DNA of 64,000 nucleotides, from the NCBI RefSeq assembly GCF_029360725.1, contig NZ_JARKMY010000001.1, positions 868,001-932,000 of the forward strand, given 5' to 3'. The position numbers and the translations under genes were made by a program. Shown here piece by piece: positions 7,208-15,000 of the stretch (position 1 is the stretch's first letter; each line of letters opens with the position of its first letter). The notes beneath the pieces were generated by a model. The model worked only from the letters and a program-made list of their open reading frames with translations, was not told the DNA's origin and did not search any database. Origin of the DNA: Chryseolinea sp. H1M3-3. GTDB taxonomy: Bacteria > Bacteroidota > Bacteroidia > Cytophagales > Cyclobacteriaceae.

Positions 7208-10200
7208 TCATTTAGTGCAATACTTTTCAATTTGAAAACGCGCTTTTTGGTCACCAAACTCTACAGCTTTGCGCCAGTCGAAACAAGCCTTGGTGTTTTC
7301 TTTCAATTGGTAGTAGAAATTTCCTCTTTGTTTATAATACATCGCGTTCTTTGGCTCAATGCGGATTGCTTCATCCATATCAGAAACACCAGCACCATAG
7401 TCATCGAGTTGTGATTTACAGGTTGCACGATTATAGAAAGCTAATCCATCATTCGGATTGAGTTGAATTACCTTATTGTAGTCCAGCATAGCTCCTTCGA
7501 AATCTTCAAGACCTTCTTTTATCAATGCCCTGTTAAAGTGCGCATCCACATTCTTTGGATCAATATCCAGGGCTTTATTTAAAGAGGTTACTGCTGACTT
7601 AGTATCTTCTAAAGCGATGTATGCACGTCCCCGATTTAAGTGTAGGGCTACCGTGCTTTCGCCTGCTTTCTCTGCATTTTCAAAATCTACCAATGCTCCT
7701 GGAAAGTCTTCCTCCTCCATCTTCATCAGTCCGCGTTTATAAAACACTTCTTTGTCTTTTACACCTGCGTCTATAAGTTTATCATAATATTCGCGCGCTG
7801 GCGGAAATTTTTCAACATTATAATAGCTATTCCCCAACCACCGATACAGCTCCGGGTCAGGCTTCTCAGTTAGTTTTTCAACCTCTCTAAAATCTTTAAT
7901 GGCTTCTTCATATTTCTTTGAAATAAAATAAGCCTGACCACGATTATCATATGCTCTTGCATAATCTTTTCTGCGGTCTATGGCGCGACCAAAATCAGCA
8001 ATAGCCATCGGATAATTTTCTTGTTTTAAATGAGCTTTCCCTCGATTGTTAAAAAGAACGGCGTCCTCATACCCAAGTGTAACCGCTTGAGTGTAATCCT
8101 GGATCGCATCTGCTAATCTGTTCTGAACAAAGTGAACATCGCCACGATGGAAAAACGCAATTGCAAGTTTTGGATCTTTTTCGATAGCCATATTAAAATC
8201 TCTCATGGCTTCATCCATTTTCTTAGCGTCATACCGGCAATAGCCGCGCATGTCGAATGCTGGCGCAGTTGATGTACCAGAATTTATAGCCTTGTCTAAA
8301 TCTGCAAGCGCGCTGGGATAATCCTTCAATGTATATTTAGCTGTTCCCCGTTTTAAAAAAAGCTCTGAATCTGTCAGCCCACTTTCGATTGCTTTGTTGA
8401 GATCAGGAATAGATTTTTCATACTCCTTTAACTCAATCAGCGAACTTCCCCTTGCCACATAGACATTAATATCTTTACTCGCGTTCTCAACGGCTTTGTT
8501 TAAATCATCAACAGCGCCTTTGTAATCTTTCGTATTGTACTTCGAAATTCCTAATGCGGCAAATTCATCTCCTCCAGCCTCACTTCTGGAAACAACGATC
8601 GCGAGATCAGCAATTACACCGGGATATTCCTTAAGTTGATACCGGGCAGCAGCACGATTTTTCAGTGCCAGCGTGTAATCCTTTTTAATTCCAATGGAGC
8701 GGTCGTAATCAGCAATGGATTCTTTAACCATACCAGCTTTGAATTTCGCTTTTCCGCGGTTATTAAAAATCACTTCATCATTAGCTCCCAATGCAACAGC
8801 CTTGTCGTATGCTTCAATGGCGTTTTTGAAATTATCCTCCTTAAAGCGCGCATTCCCGAGTGGGTAGTAGACATCCTTATTTTTACTTTCAAGGGACGCG
8901 GCCTTTTCCAAGTGTGGCAAAGCCTCTTTTTCTTTTTGCAAGGCCATATACGATAAGGCCAAAGCCTCGTAGATAACTAAGTCGGCCTTATTTGCTTGCA
9001 CACTTTTTTCAAGATCAATAACGGCTGGGCTATATTGCTTTTGCTGATAATATGACAACCCTTTCTTAATGTTAATGTCTATTTCTTTCTCACCAGCTGT
9101 TTCTGCGGCCGTCAAAGCATCCACTGCTCCTTTATAATCGTTGGCTTCATACTTCAGATAGCCTGCATAAAGTGAAACTTTTCCATCTTTTACTCCTGCC
9201 AGCAATGCTTTGTCGAGATAAGTGCGCGCCACATCTTTTTTTCCGATTGCATAATTTGAGATACCAAGCATTCGTAGAACATCAGGTGTCTCCCCTTCCG
9301 TGGCTTTCGTTTTCTCTAAATCTGCAGATGCTCCTGCATAATCCTTCAATTCAAACTTAGCCGTACCGCGGTTCAACAGCGCTTTATCATAACCAGCATT
9401 TAGTTGAATTGCTTTATCATAATCCGCAATCGATCCGGGAATATCATGGGAGTTAAATTTCGCTTTCCCCCGGTTATTAAATATAACAGCATCGTTGGCT
9501 CCCTTACTCACAGCGTTGTCATAGTATTTAATGGCTGCTGCAAAATCATTCTTCATAAACTTTAGATCGCCAAGGTTTTTGAAAGCGTCGATATCATCGG
9601 CACCCATTGAGATAGCCTTTTCAAGATCTTTCATGGCATTGTCATAGTCTTTTTGGATAAAGGACGCATTTCCCTTGTAGAGAAATACTTCTTTCGAAGA
9701 GATACCACTACTGATTGCGCGACTCAGTGACTCTATTGCCGCAACATATTCTTTGTTCTTAAACTGACATATACCCAGGTGGTTAAAAACATCTTTATCA
9801 CTAACTCCCATAGATACTGCCGCTGCTAATGCTTTTGTTGCTTCGGCACAGTTCCCCAACTGTGCCTGGCTCAATCCAAGCATTCTGAAAATCTCTTTAT
9901 CCTTCACATTTTTTTGGACAACGGTATTCAAGGATTCAGCAGCTCCTTTCAAATCTTGCAGCGCATACTTTGCTGCTCCAACCTTTTGATGGATCTCCAC
10001 ATCATTTCTTCCTGCGGCAAGAAGTTTTTCAAAATCAGCAATACTTCCCTTCCAATCCTGCACCTTATATTTTGCTTCCGCGCGATTTTCTATTGCTTTA
10101 TCGTAACTTGAATTAACTTCAATGGCTTTGTCAAAATCTGCAATAGCACCCTTGAAATCTTGCACGTTGTATTTCGCCTTTCCACGGTTATTGTACAAAA

Positions 10201-10684
10201 TCGCATCTGGCTTTCCTGCAGCAATAGCTTTATCATAGCTCGTGATTGCTTCACGATAATTCTCCATCCTGAATTTTGCATTGGCGAGGTTAACAAATGT
10301 TTCAATTTGCTTGGCACCCATGCTTACTGCCTTATCCAGGTCGGTTGCGGCTCCCTGAAAATCGTTGAGGTTATATTTAGTGTTGCCGCGATACTCAAAT
10401 AAATCAACGGTATTGATACGCGCCTTTAGCCCATCGTCCAGATCCGATTTTGCTTTTTCGAAGCTCTTCAAATGATAATATGCAATACCACGTTTCACGT
10501 ATACTTCTTTGTTAGCGAATCCAGAATTAATCAATTGTGTTAATTGTACAGACGCATCGTTGTAATCACCCGCATCAAGTTTTTTTAACGCCGACTCCCA
10601 TTGAACCTGGAGAAGTGAGTCCGTTTTTTGAGCGTATGAATAAGAGATTAAAAAAATAAATCCTGCTAAGAATTTTACTCTCAT
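7208..10684 (-). CDS. Giant exported TPR-repeat protein with 238-residue super-repeats
   Basis: A 1,158-residue protein with a signal peptide (MRVKFLAGFIFLISYSYAQ) followed almost entirely by about 33 tetratricopeptide repeats of 34 residues (pattern NRGxAKxxxxDxxGAIADxDKAI). It should form a long superhelical scaffold, probably periplasmic. The motif NNRGKA recurs at residues 165, 403, 641 and 879, exactly 238 residues (seven TPRs) apart, so the protein grew by duplicating a seven-repeat block. The C-terminus (CFDWRKAVEFGDQKA) is a capping TPR found in related Bacteroidota proteins. The gene stands alone; the anti-sigma gene upstream ends 129 bases before it. Its partner is unknown. Confidence 0.88.
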   Translation of the reverse strand: MRVKFLAGFIFLISYSYAQKTDSLLQVQWESALKKLDAGDYNDASVQLTQLINSGFANKEVYVKRGIAYYHLKSFEKAKSDLDDGLKARINTVDLFEYRGNTKYNLNDFQGAATDLDKAVSMGAKQIETFVNLANAKFRMENYREAITSYDKAIAAGKPDAILYNNRGKAKYNVQDFKGAIADFDKAIEVNSSYDKAIENRAEAKYKVQDWKGSIADFEKLLAAGRNDVEIHQKVGAAKYALQDLKGAAESLNTVVQKNVKDKEIFRMLGLSQAQLGNCAEATKALAAAVSMGVSDKDVFNHLGICQFKNKEYVAAIESLSRAISSGISSKEVFLYKGNASFIQKDYDNAMKDLEKAISMGADDIDAFKNLGDLKFMKNDFAAAIKYYDNAVSKGANDAVIFNNRGKAKFNSHDIPGSIADYDKAIQLNAGYDKALLNRGTAKFELKDYAGASADLEKTKATEGETPDVLRMLGISNYAIGKKDVARTYLDKALLAGVKDGKVSLYAGYLKYEANDYKGAVDALTAAETAGEKEIDINIKKGLSYYQQKQYSPAVIDLEKSVQANKADLVIYEALALSYMALQKEKEALPHLEKAASLESKNKDVYYPLGNARFKEDNFKNAIEAYDKAVALGANDEVIFNNRGKAKFKAGMVKESIADYDRSIGIKKDYTLALKNRAAARYQLKEYPGVIADLAIVVSRSEAGGDEFAALGISKYNTKDYKGAVDDLNKAVENASKDINVYVARGSSLIELKEYEKSIPDLNKAIESGLTDSELFLKRGTAKYTLKDYPSALADLDKAINSGTSTAPAFDMRGYCRYDAKKMDEAMRDFNMAIEKDPKLAIAFFHRGDVHFVQNRLADAIQDYTQAVTLGYEDAVLFNNRGKAHLKQENYPMAIADFGRAIDRRKDYARAYDNRGQAYFISKKYEEAIKDFREVEKLTEKPDPELYRWLGNSYYNVEKFPPAREYYDKLIDAGVKDKEVFYKRGLMKMEEEDFPGALVDFENAEKAGESTVALHLNRGRAYIALEDTKSAVTSLNKALDIDPKNVDAHFNRALIKEGLEDFEGAMLDYNKVIQLNPNDGLAFYNRATCKSQLDDYGAGVSDMDEAIRIEPKNAMYYKQRGNFYYQLKENTKACFDWRKAVEFGDQKARFQIEKYCTK

Positions 10685-10812
10685 AGTGATTCTAAAAAAT
10701 GATGGATTGTAAAGTTATTAAATCCCTAGGATTGAGGAACATGCCCTCTAAACACAAGCCTGCAGGCCTTGTAAGAAATTACGTGATTAAGAACAAAAAT
10801 CCGGAGATTAAA

Positions 10813-11619
10813 TTAGATTTTAACAACATTTCCAACGACTTGCATCGTTTCGAGTGTTGGACTTGTTTTTCCACCACGCGGTTCAACGGTTACCGCAAAT
10901 GTGGCGGCACCCGGTTTGATGTCTTTCATTTTAAGAAGTCCCGAAAAATTACCATCAAAAACACCAGCGTCGACAGGTTTTCCATCAATAATGGCCCACA
11001 GTTGGTATTGGTTTTCCTGAGCCAATTGTTTCATCTCCTGGATACTGAGGTAAACCTCTTTCGTCGATTCGTTCCAATAAACCGAAGCCAGGGAGCCTGG
11101 TGCAATTGGGGTACCTTTCATTACAACCCTGTTGAATGCAGGATTATTGGTAATATTCAAATCTTTTTCAATGGCATCGAGGCGTTTATTGACGGTGTTA
11201 TAATCTTGAGCGATGCGCTGGTTTTGTGCAATAAGGTCTGCCAGATTATTTTCAGAACTTTTCCATTTGTCCCAATAATTATAGGCGAGGTATGAGGTAA
11301 TAAGTGCAAGGGTTATAGAAGCGGCAGCAGCAAATCTCCAGAATGTCAAACGGCCTTTTTCTGCTTTCAGTTCGACAACCTTCGTTACGGGAGTTCGACT
11401 GTCAATGGTGGCGAAAAGTTTTTCTTTAACGGATGCGTTCGGCTGTACTGCAGCTTTCATCAACAATCTTTCTTGTGCTTCCTCAATGAGTTTCAGCTCT
11501 TTTTGAAGCTCAGGATATTGGGCTAGGTTTTTCTCAACCTCAGCACGTTCGCGATCAGAAAGCTCTCCCAATGCGTAAGCTTCCAAAATACCGGACGATA
11601 TGTATGCCTCAACGTTCAC
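10813..11619 (-). CDS. Membrane anti-sigma factor, RskA type
   Basis: A 268-residue single-pass membrane protein. Residues 1-75 are a helical cytoplasmic domain (ISSGILEAYALGELSDRER) without the HxxxCxxC zinc motif of classical anti-sigma factors. A membrane segment lies near 90-108, followed by a coiled stretch. Residues about 165-268 match the anti-sigma-K (RskA) extracytoplasmic domain (YQLWAIIDGKPVDAGVF). It starts with GTG overlapping the sigma-factor stop (GTGA), so the two are co-translated. It probably holds the sigma factor at the membrane until an envelope signal releases it. The divergent DUF4331/TonB genes are the obvious candidate regulon. Confidence 0.88.
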   Translation of the reverse strand: MNVEAYISSGILEAYALGELSDRERAEVEKNLAQYPELQKELKLIEEAQERLLMKAAVQPNASVKEKLFATIDSRTPVTKVVELKAEKGRLTFWRFAAAASITLALITSYLAYNYWDKWKSSENNLADLIAQNQRIAQDYNTVNKRLDAIEKDLNITNNPAFNRVVMKGTPIAPGSLASVYWNESTKEVYLSIQEMKQLAQENQYQLWAIIDGKPVDAGVFDGNFSGLLKMKDIKPGAATFAVTVEPRGGKTSPTLETMQVVGNVVKI

Positions 11620-12131
11620 TCTAATTTTAACAAGTTTCTCAATTCTTTCATGGCCAGCCGCATCCGTGTTTTAACAGTGCCTAAAGGGAGATTAAACTCT
11701 TCAGACATTTCCACCTGCGTATATCCTTTCAGATAATGATGATCTATTACAAAGCGCTGGTCTTCCGGAAGTTGTTTTAATACTTCCTGCAGCCCAATAA
11801 CCTCGACCGACATTTCCGTAAATTCTGCTCGATCCACTTTACTTACGAAGTTTTCAATATCGTCAGTTTTCTTGCTCTTGCTAAATTCTTTTGACCGTGT
11901 TTTATCGATCGCCTGATTTCTTGCAATATTCAACATCCAAGTGAATAGTTTTCCTTTCGTAGCATCATAGCTATCAATTCGATCCCATATCTTCAAAAAT
12001 ACATCCTGGAGAATTTCCTCTGCTAGTTCCTCTTTCTTGATGATTCGGGAAATAACGCCTAGCAACGCTCCTGCATAATGATCATAAAGATATTCAAGCG
12101 CATTTTTCTCCTTGCGCTGCAACGCTGCCAC
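11616..12131 (-). CDS. ECF-type RNA polymerase sigma factor
   Basis: Sigma-70 region 2 (EYLYDHYAGALLGVISRIIK, AEEILQDVFLKIWDRID, LFTWMLNIARNQAIDKTR) and region 4 (LPEDQRFVIDHHYLKGYTQVEMSE, LPLGTVKTRMRLAMKELR) are complete. It directs RNA polymerase to a small regulon and is controlled by the overlapping anti-sigma gene. The first canonical start is GTG 12131 (171 residues), yet the frame stays open upstream to about 12199 and reads ISEEAL just before it, which resembles the usual N-terminus of this family; no ATG, GTG or TTG is available there. It faces the DUF4331 gene across 176 bases. Confidence 0.93.
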   Translation of the reverse strand: MAALQRKEKNALEYLYDHYAGALLGVISRIIKKEELAEEILQDVFLKIWDRIDSYDATKGKLFTWMLNIARNQAIDKTRSKEFSKSKKTDDIENFVSKVDRAEFTEMSVEVIGLQEVLKQLPEDQRFVIDHHYLKGYTQVEMSEEFNLPLGTVKTRMRLAMKELRNLLKLE

Positions 12132-12307
12132 CAGAGCTTCTTCTGAAATATGTTTTGATGTCGATAAAATGATTGACCAGATTGAGTTACGAAAATATCA
12201 AAAAGTAACGGGCAAATTTCATGAACTGAAAAAAAATCATTGCCTGCGGAAATCCAAGCCCTGCTACGATCTCGTAAGTGAAGCAAACAATTTAAATAAA
12301 ACCTATT

Positions 12308-12976
12308 ATGAGATTAAAGTTAAACCTTAAAAGTCTTGGCCTTGCACTGGTGGTTTTTGTCGCTTGTGCTGCAAGCTACCTGATAGCCGCAGATCATATT
12401 GATGCCCCGGCAGTGACAGGTACAGGATCGGATATCACCGATGTATATGCTTTTCAAAGTCCTGCCAACTCCAGTAACATGGTATTTGTCGTGAATGTAC
12501 AGGGACTTCTCGCGCCATCTGCCACTGCTGCCGCCTCTTTTGATGAAGAAGTGATGATTGAAGTCAACATAGACAACTCTTCAACAAAGGACAACATGGA
12601 AGATCTAGTGATTCAAGCAACATTTGATAATGGCAAGGTCAAAGTGTTCGGACCTGAAGCCCCGGCACAAAAAGGACTGATGAGCACGTTGCTAAAGTCA
12701 ACGCCCGCCGAAGCGACAGTAACCAGTTATGGTGCGAATCCTGTGATTGGAGAAAGCAACGGGATAAAAGTGTTTGCTGGCCCACGGGATGATCCCTTTT
12801 TCTTCGACCTGAATCAATTCAAAGCAATCATTGGGGGAACAGCAACGTCTTTCAACAATCCCGGAGCAGATGCTTTTGCTGGTACAAATGTATTGGCCTT
12901 AGTGATTGAAGTCCCCAAATCGATGTTAGGATCTGATGCGATCAATATTTGGGCAACTTCAAATCGTAAAATGTAA
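12308..12976 (+). CDS. DUF4331 protein, N-terminal half, exported
   Basis: A 222-residue exported protein with a hydrophobic signal region (residues 8-28) followed by ADHIDAP, the hallmark start of DUF4331, and GPRDDPFFFDL, its second conserved block. It ends at IWATSNRKM, where a full-length DUF4331 protein would continue. The missing C-terminal blocks lie in the next gene, 16 bases downstream, with its own signal peptide. So the domain is divided into two exported polypeptides that may pair. The function of DUF4331 is not known to me. It is the first gene of a four-gene operon divergent from an ECF sigma/anti-sigma pair. Confidence 0.85.
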   Translation: MRLKLNLKSLGLALVVFVACAASYLIAADHIDAPAVTGTGSDITDVYAFQSPANSSNMVFVVNVQGLLAPSATAAASFDEEVMIEVNIDNSSTKDNMEDLVIQATFDNGKVKVFGPEAPAQKGLMSTLLKSTPAEATVTSYGANPVIGESNGIKVFAGPRDDPFFFDLNQFKAIIGGTATSFNNPGADAFAGTNVLALVIEVPKSMLGSDAINIWATSNRKM

Positions 12977-12992
12977 AACCTGAAAAACTTAA

Positions 12993-13529
12993 ATGATGAA
13001 AACAAATTTGAAATATTTATCCGCGATCGTTCTTTTTGGAACGGCTTTAGTTTTTAGCGCATGCGACGATGATGATAATGACATGCCTGTAACGACAATG
13101 TATGAACAAGAAGACCAAATGGCGAGGCCGGCAATCAATACCGTTTTTGTTTCGACAGGCGAAAAAGACATGTTTAATACTACCACACCTGCACAACAAG
13201 GAGCTGCCTTTGCAACCAAGTTTAAAGACAAATTGCTAGCACTAAATCCCGGCTATACAACCAACCTATTGGGACTGGACGCCACAACGTTTACCGGTGT
13301 ATTAGCAACGGATGTTCTATCCGTATCGTTGACAGCGCCAACCACGTTTTATGATGGAACCAACGTACTCACCGGCCGTAAACTGGATGATGATGTGATC
13401 ACTGTCGAATTGATTTTACTTTTTGGTGGGCCAGATGCGATGGCCAATCCCGGATTAACAGATGACCATGTCGATGCCAATGATAAGACTTTCTTAAATT
13501 CATTCCCTTACCTGGCAACGCCACATTGA
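12993..13529 (+). CDS. DUF4331 protein, C-terminal half, lipoprotein
   Basis: A 178-residue lipoprotein: the signal ends VFSAC with Cys24 as the lipidation site, followed directly by the acidic run DDDDND, which resembles the surface-export signal of Bacteroidota lipoproteins. The body has the C-terminal DUF4331 blocks ARPAINTVFV, GRKLDDDVITVEL and VDANDKTFLNSFPYLATPH. It lacks the ADHIDAP start, which is in the gene 16 bases upstream. The two products together make one complete DUF4331. Exposure at the cell surface is inferred from the acidic residues only. Confidence 0.85.
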   Translation: MMKTNLKYLSAIVLFGTALVFSACDDDDNDMPVTTMYEQEDQMARPAINTVFVSTGEKDMFNTTTPAQQGAAFATKFKDKLLALNPGYTTNLLGLDATTFTGVLATDVLSVSLTAPTTFYDGTNVLTGRKLDDDVITVELILLFGGPDAMANPGLTDDHVDANDKTFLNSFPYLATPH

Positions 13530-13614
13530 TCTATTCATTATGCTGTACTACTCTGTATCTCTGCGAGATAATTTCGCAGAGGTACACGGTGCAGTAAATA
13601 CAAATCACACTGTT

Positions 13615-14907
13615 ATGAAAAATATTCCTCTTCTTGCGTTAATTATTTTTTGTGCGCAATCCTGTAGCGAAAGAAAAATAGATATTACCCACTTCGAAGA
13701 TTATCGACCTTATCTAAGTTCTCATCGGCTGGTAGAAAACGATCCCATCCAGGAAGAAGTCGCCTTTTGGACCAAACGTCTTAAGCAAAACAAAAATGAC
13801 GAAGCTTCCCTTGTAAAATTAGCGGCATTGCACGCTGACCTTTTTAAATTAACGGGACTGGCGAATCACATTCTGCTATCTGATAGTTTGCTTAAGGTGG
13901 TGTTGAAAAAATATCCTGGCGGAAATGTCGAGATCTACCATCAGCTTTCCGCAAATGCCATTTCTCAACACCGATTCCGCGAATCTAAAAGTTTTGCTGA
14001 GGAGGCACTGCGCCTAGGAGATAAAAAAGCAACATCATTGTTGCAGCTGGTAGACGCTTCTATGGAAATTGGAAATTATGCTAACGCCAATCAGATTCTT
14101 CGAAACTTCAAAAATAAAAATTCCTTTGCTTACCTCATTCGAAACGCAAAGCTTCATGATCACAACGGTAGGCTAGACAGCGCAATTACGTGCATGGAAA
14201 AGGCATATCAGCGCGTGAAAGGAAATAAATCGCTGGCACAATGGACGCTCTCAAACCTGGGTGACATGTATGGTCACGCCGGAGATATTAAGAAGAGTTA
14301 TGAAACTTATCTCGAAGTCCTAAAACACAATCCGAATGACGATTATGTATTAAAAGGCATTGCCTGGATTGCAATTTCTTATGATCATAATTTAAAAACT
14401 GCAAAGGCTATCATTAACGCACTGGCCGAACGCAAGAGAACACCGGAATTGCAGTTGATGCTTGCGGAAATCGCGGAAATGGAAGGGAACGAATTCGCGA
14501 AACTACAGCACCTCAAAAAATTTAAGGCACTTGTCGGCCAACCGGAATACAAGGAAATGTATCATAAGTATCTAGTTTTACTGGAAGCGGAAGAATTTAA
14601 TAACGCATATGCAGCAGCAGAAATTGCTAAAGCAGAAGTATTGGAAAGACCCGCCCCTCAATCGTACGACCTATTAGCCTGGAGCTATTACCATCAGAGA
14701 AAATTTAAAGATGCCCTTGATATTGCTGCACGAAAAGTGGAGAACCAAACGTATGAACCTGAAGCCATTTACCACCTGGCAACGATTTACAAGGCAAATG
14801 GTAACACAGAAAAAGCCCGCCATTATTTTACGATGGCGTTGGAAAGTGAGTTTGAGCTCGGACCATCCACCGCGAAAAAAATAAGCGCAGCGCTAGAACA
14901 ATTGTAG
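13615..14907 (+). CDS. TPR-containing lipoprotein
   Basis: A 430-residue protein. I start at ATG 13615 because it begins a short lipoprotein signal (MKNIPLLALIIFCAQSC, Cys17); a start 25 codons upstream lacks one. The body carries helical tetratricopeptide-like repeats, clearest at ALRLGDKKATSLLQLVDA, LGDMYGHAGDIKKSYETY and the C-terminal HLATIYKANGNTEKARHYF. It is third in the DUF4331-DUF4331-TPR-TonB operon, 85 bases after the second DUF4331 gene and 93 before the receptor. It probably acts as a periplasmic or outer-membrane scaffold for the other products. That role is inference from position. Confidence 0.8.
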   Translation: MKNIPLLALIIFCAQSCSERKIDITHFEDYRPYLSSHRLVENDPIQEEVAFWTKRLKQNKNDEASLVKLAALHADLFKLTGLANHILLSDSLLKVVLKKYPGGNVEIYHQLSANAISQHRFRESKSFAEEALRLGDKKATSLLQLVDASMEIGNYANANQILRNFKNKNSFAYLIRNAKLHDHNGRLDSAITCMEKAYQRVKGNKSLAQWTLSNLGDMYGHAGDIKKSYETYLEVLKHNPNDDYVLKGIAWIAISYDHNLKTAKAIINALAERKRTPELQLMLAEIAEMEGNEFAKLQHLKKFKALVGQPEYKEMYHKYLVLLEAEEFNNAYAAAEIAKAEVLERPAPQSYDLLAWSYYHQRKFKDALDIAARKVENQTYEPEAIYHLATIYKANGNTEKARHYFTMALESEFELGPSTAKKISAALEQL

Positions 14908-15000
14908 GATGGACGGGCTATTTTGAGAAACTTTCTGCGATTGGAAAGATTGCAATAGAAGTTAGCGATTGAATTTCAGTTCGAATTTTTTGTAATACTC

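Noticed and set aside
10699-11295. A 198-codon plus-strand frame opposite the anti-sigma gene
   Set aside because: It lies wholly within the antisense of a clear anti-sigma frame, has no recognisable domain and no promoter; a shadow frame.
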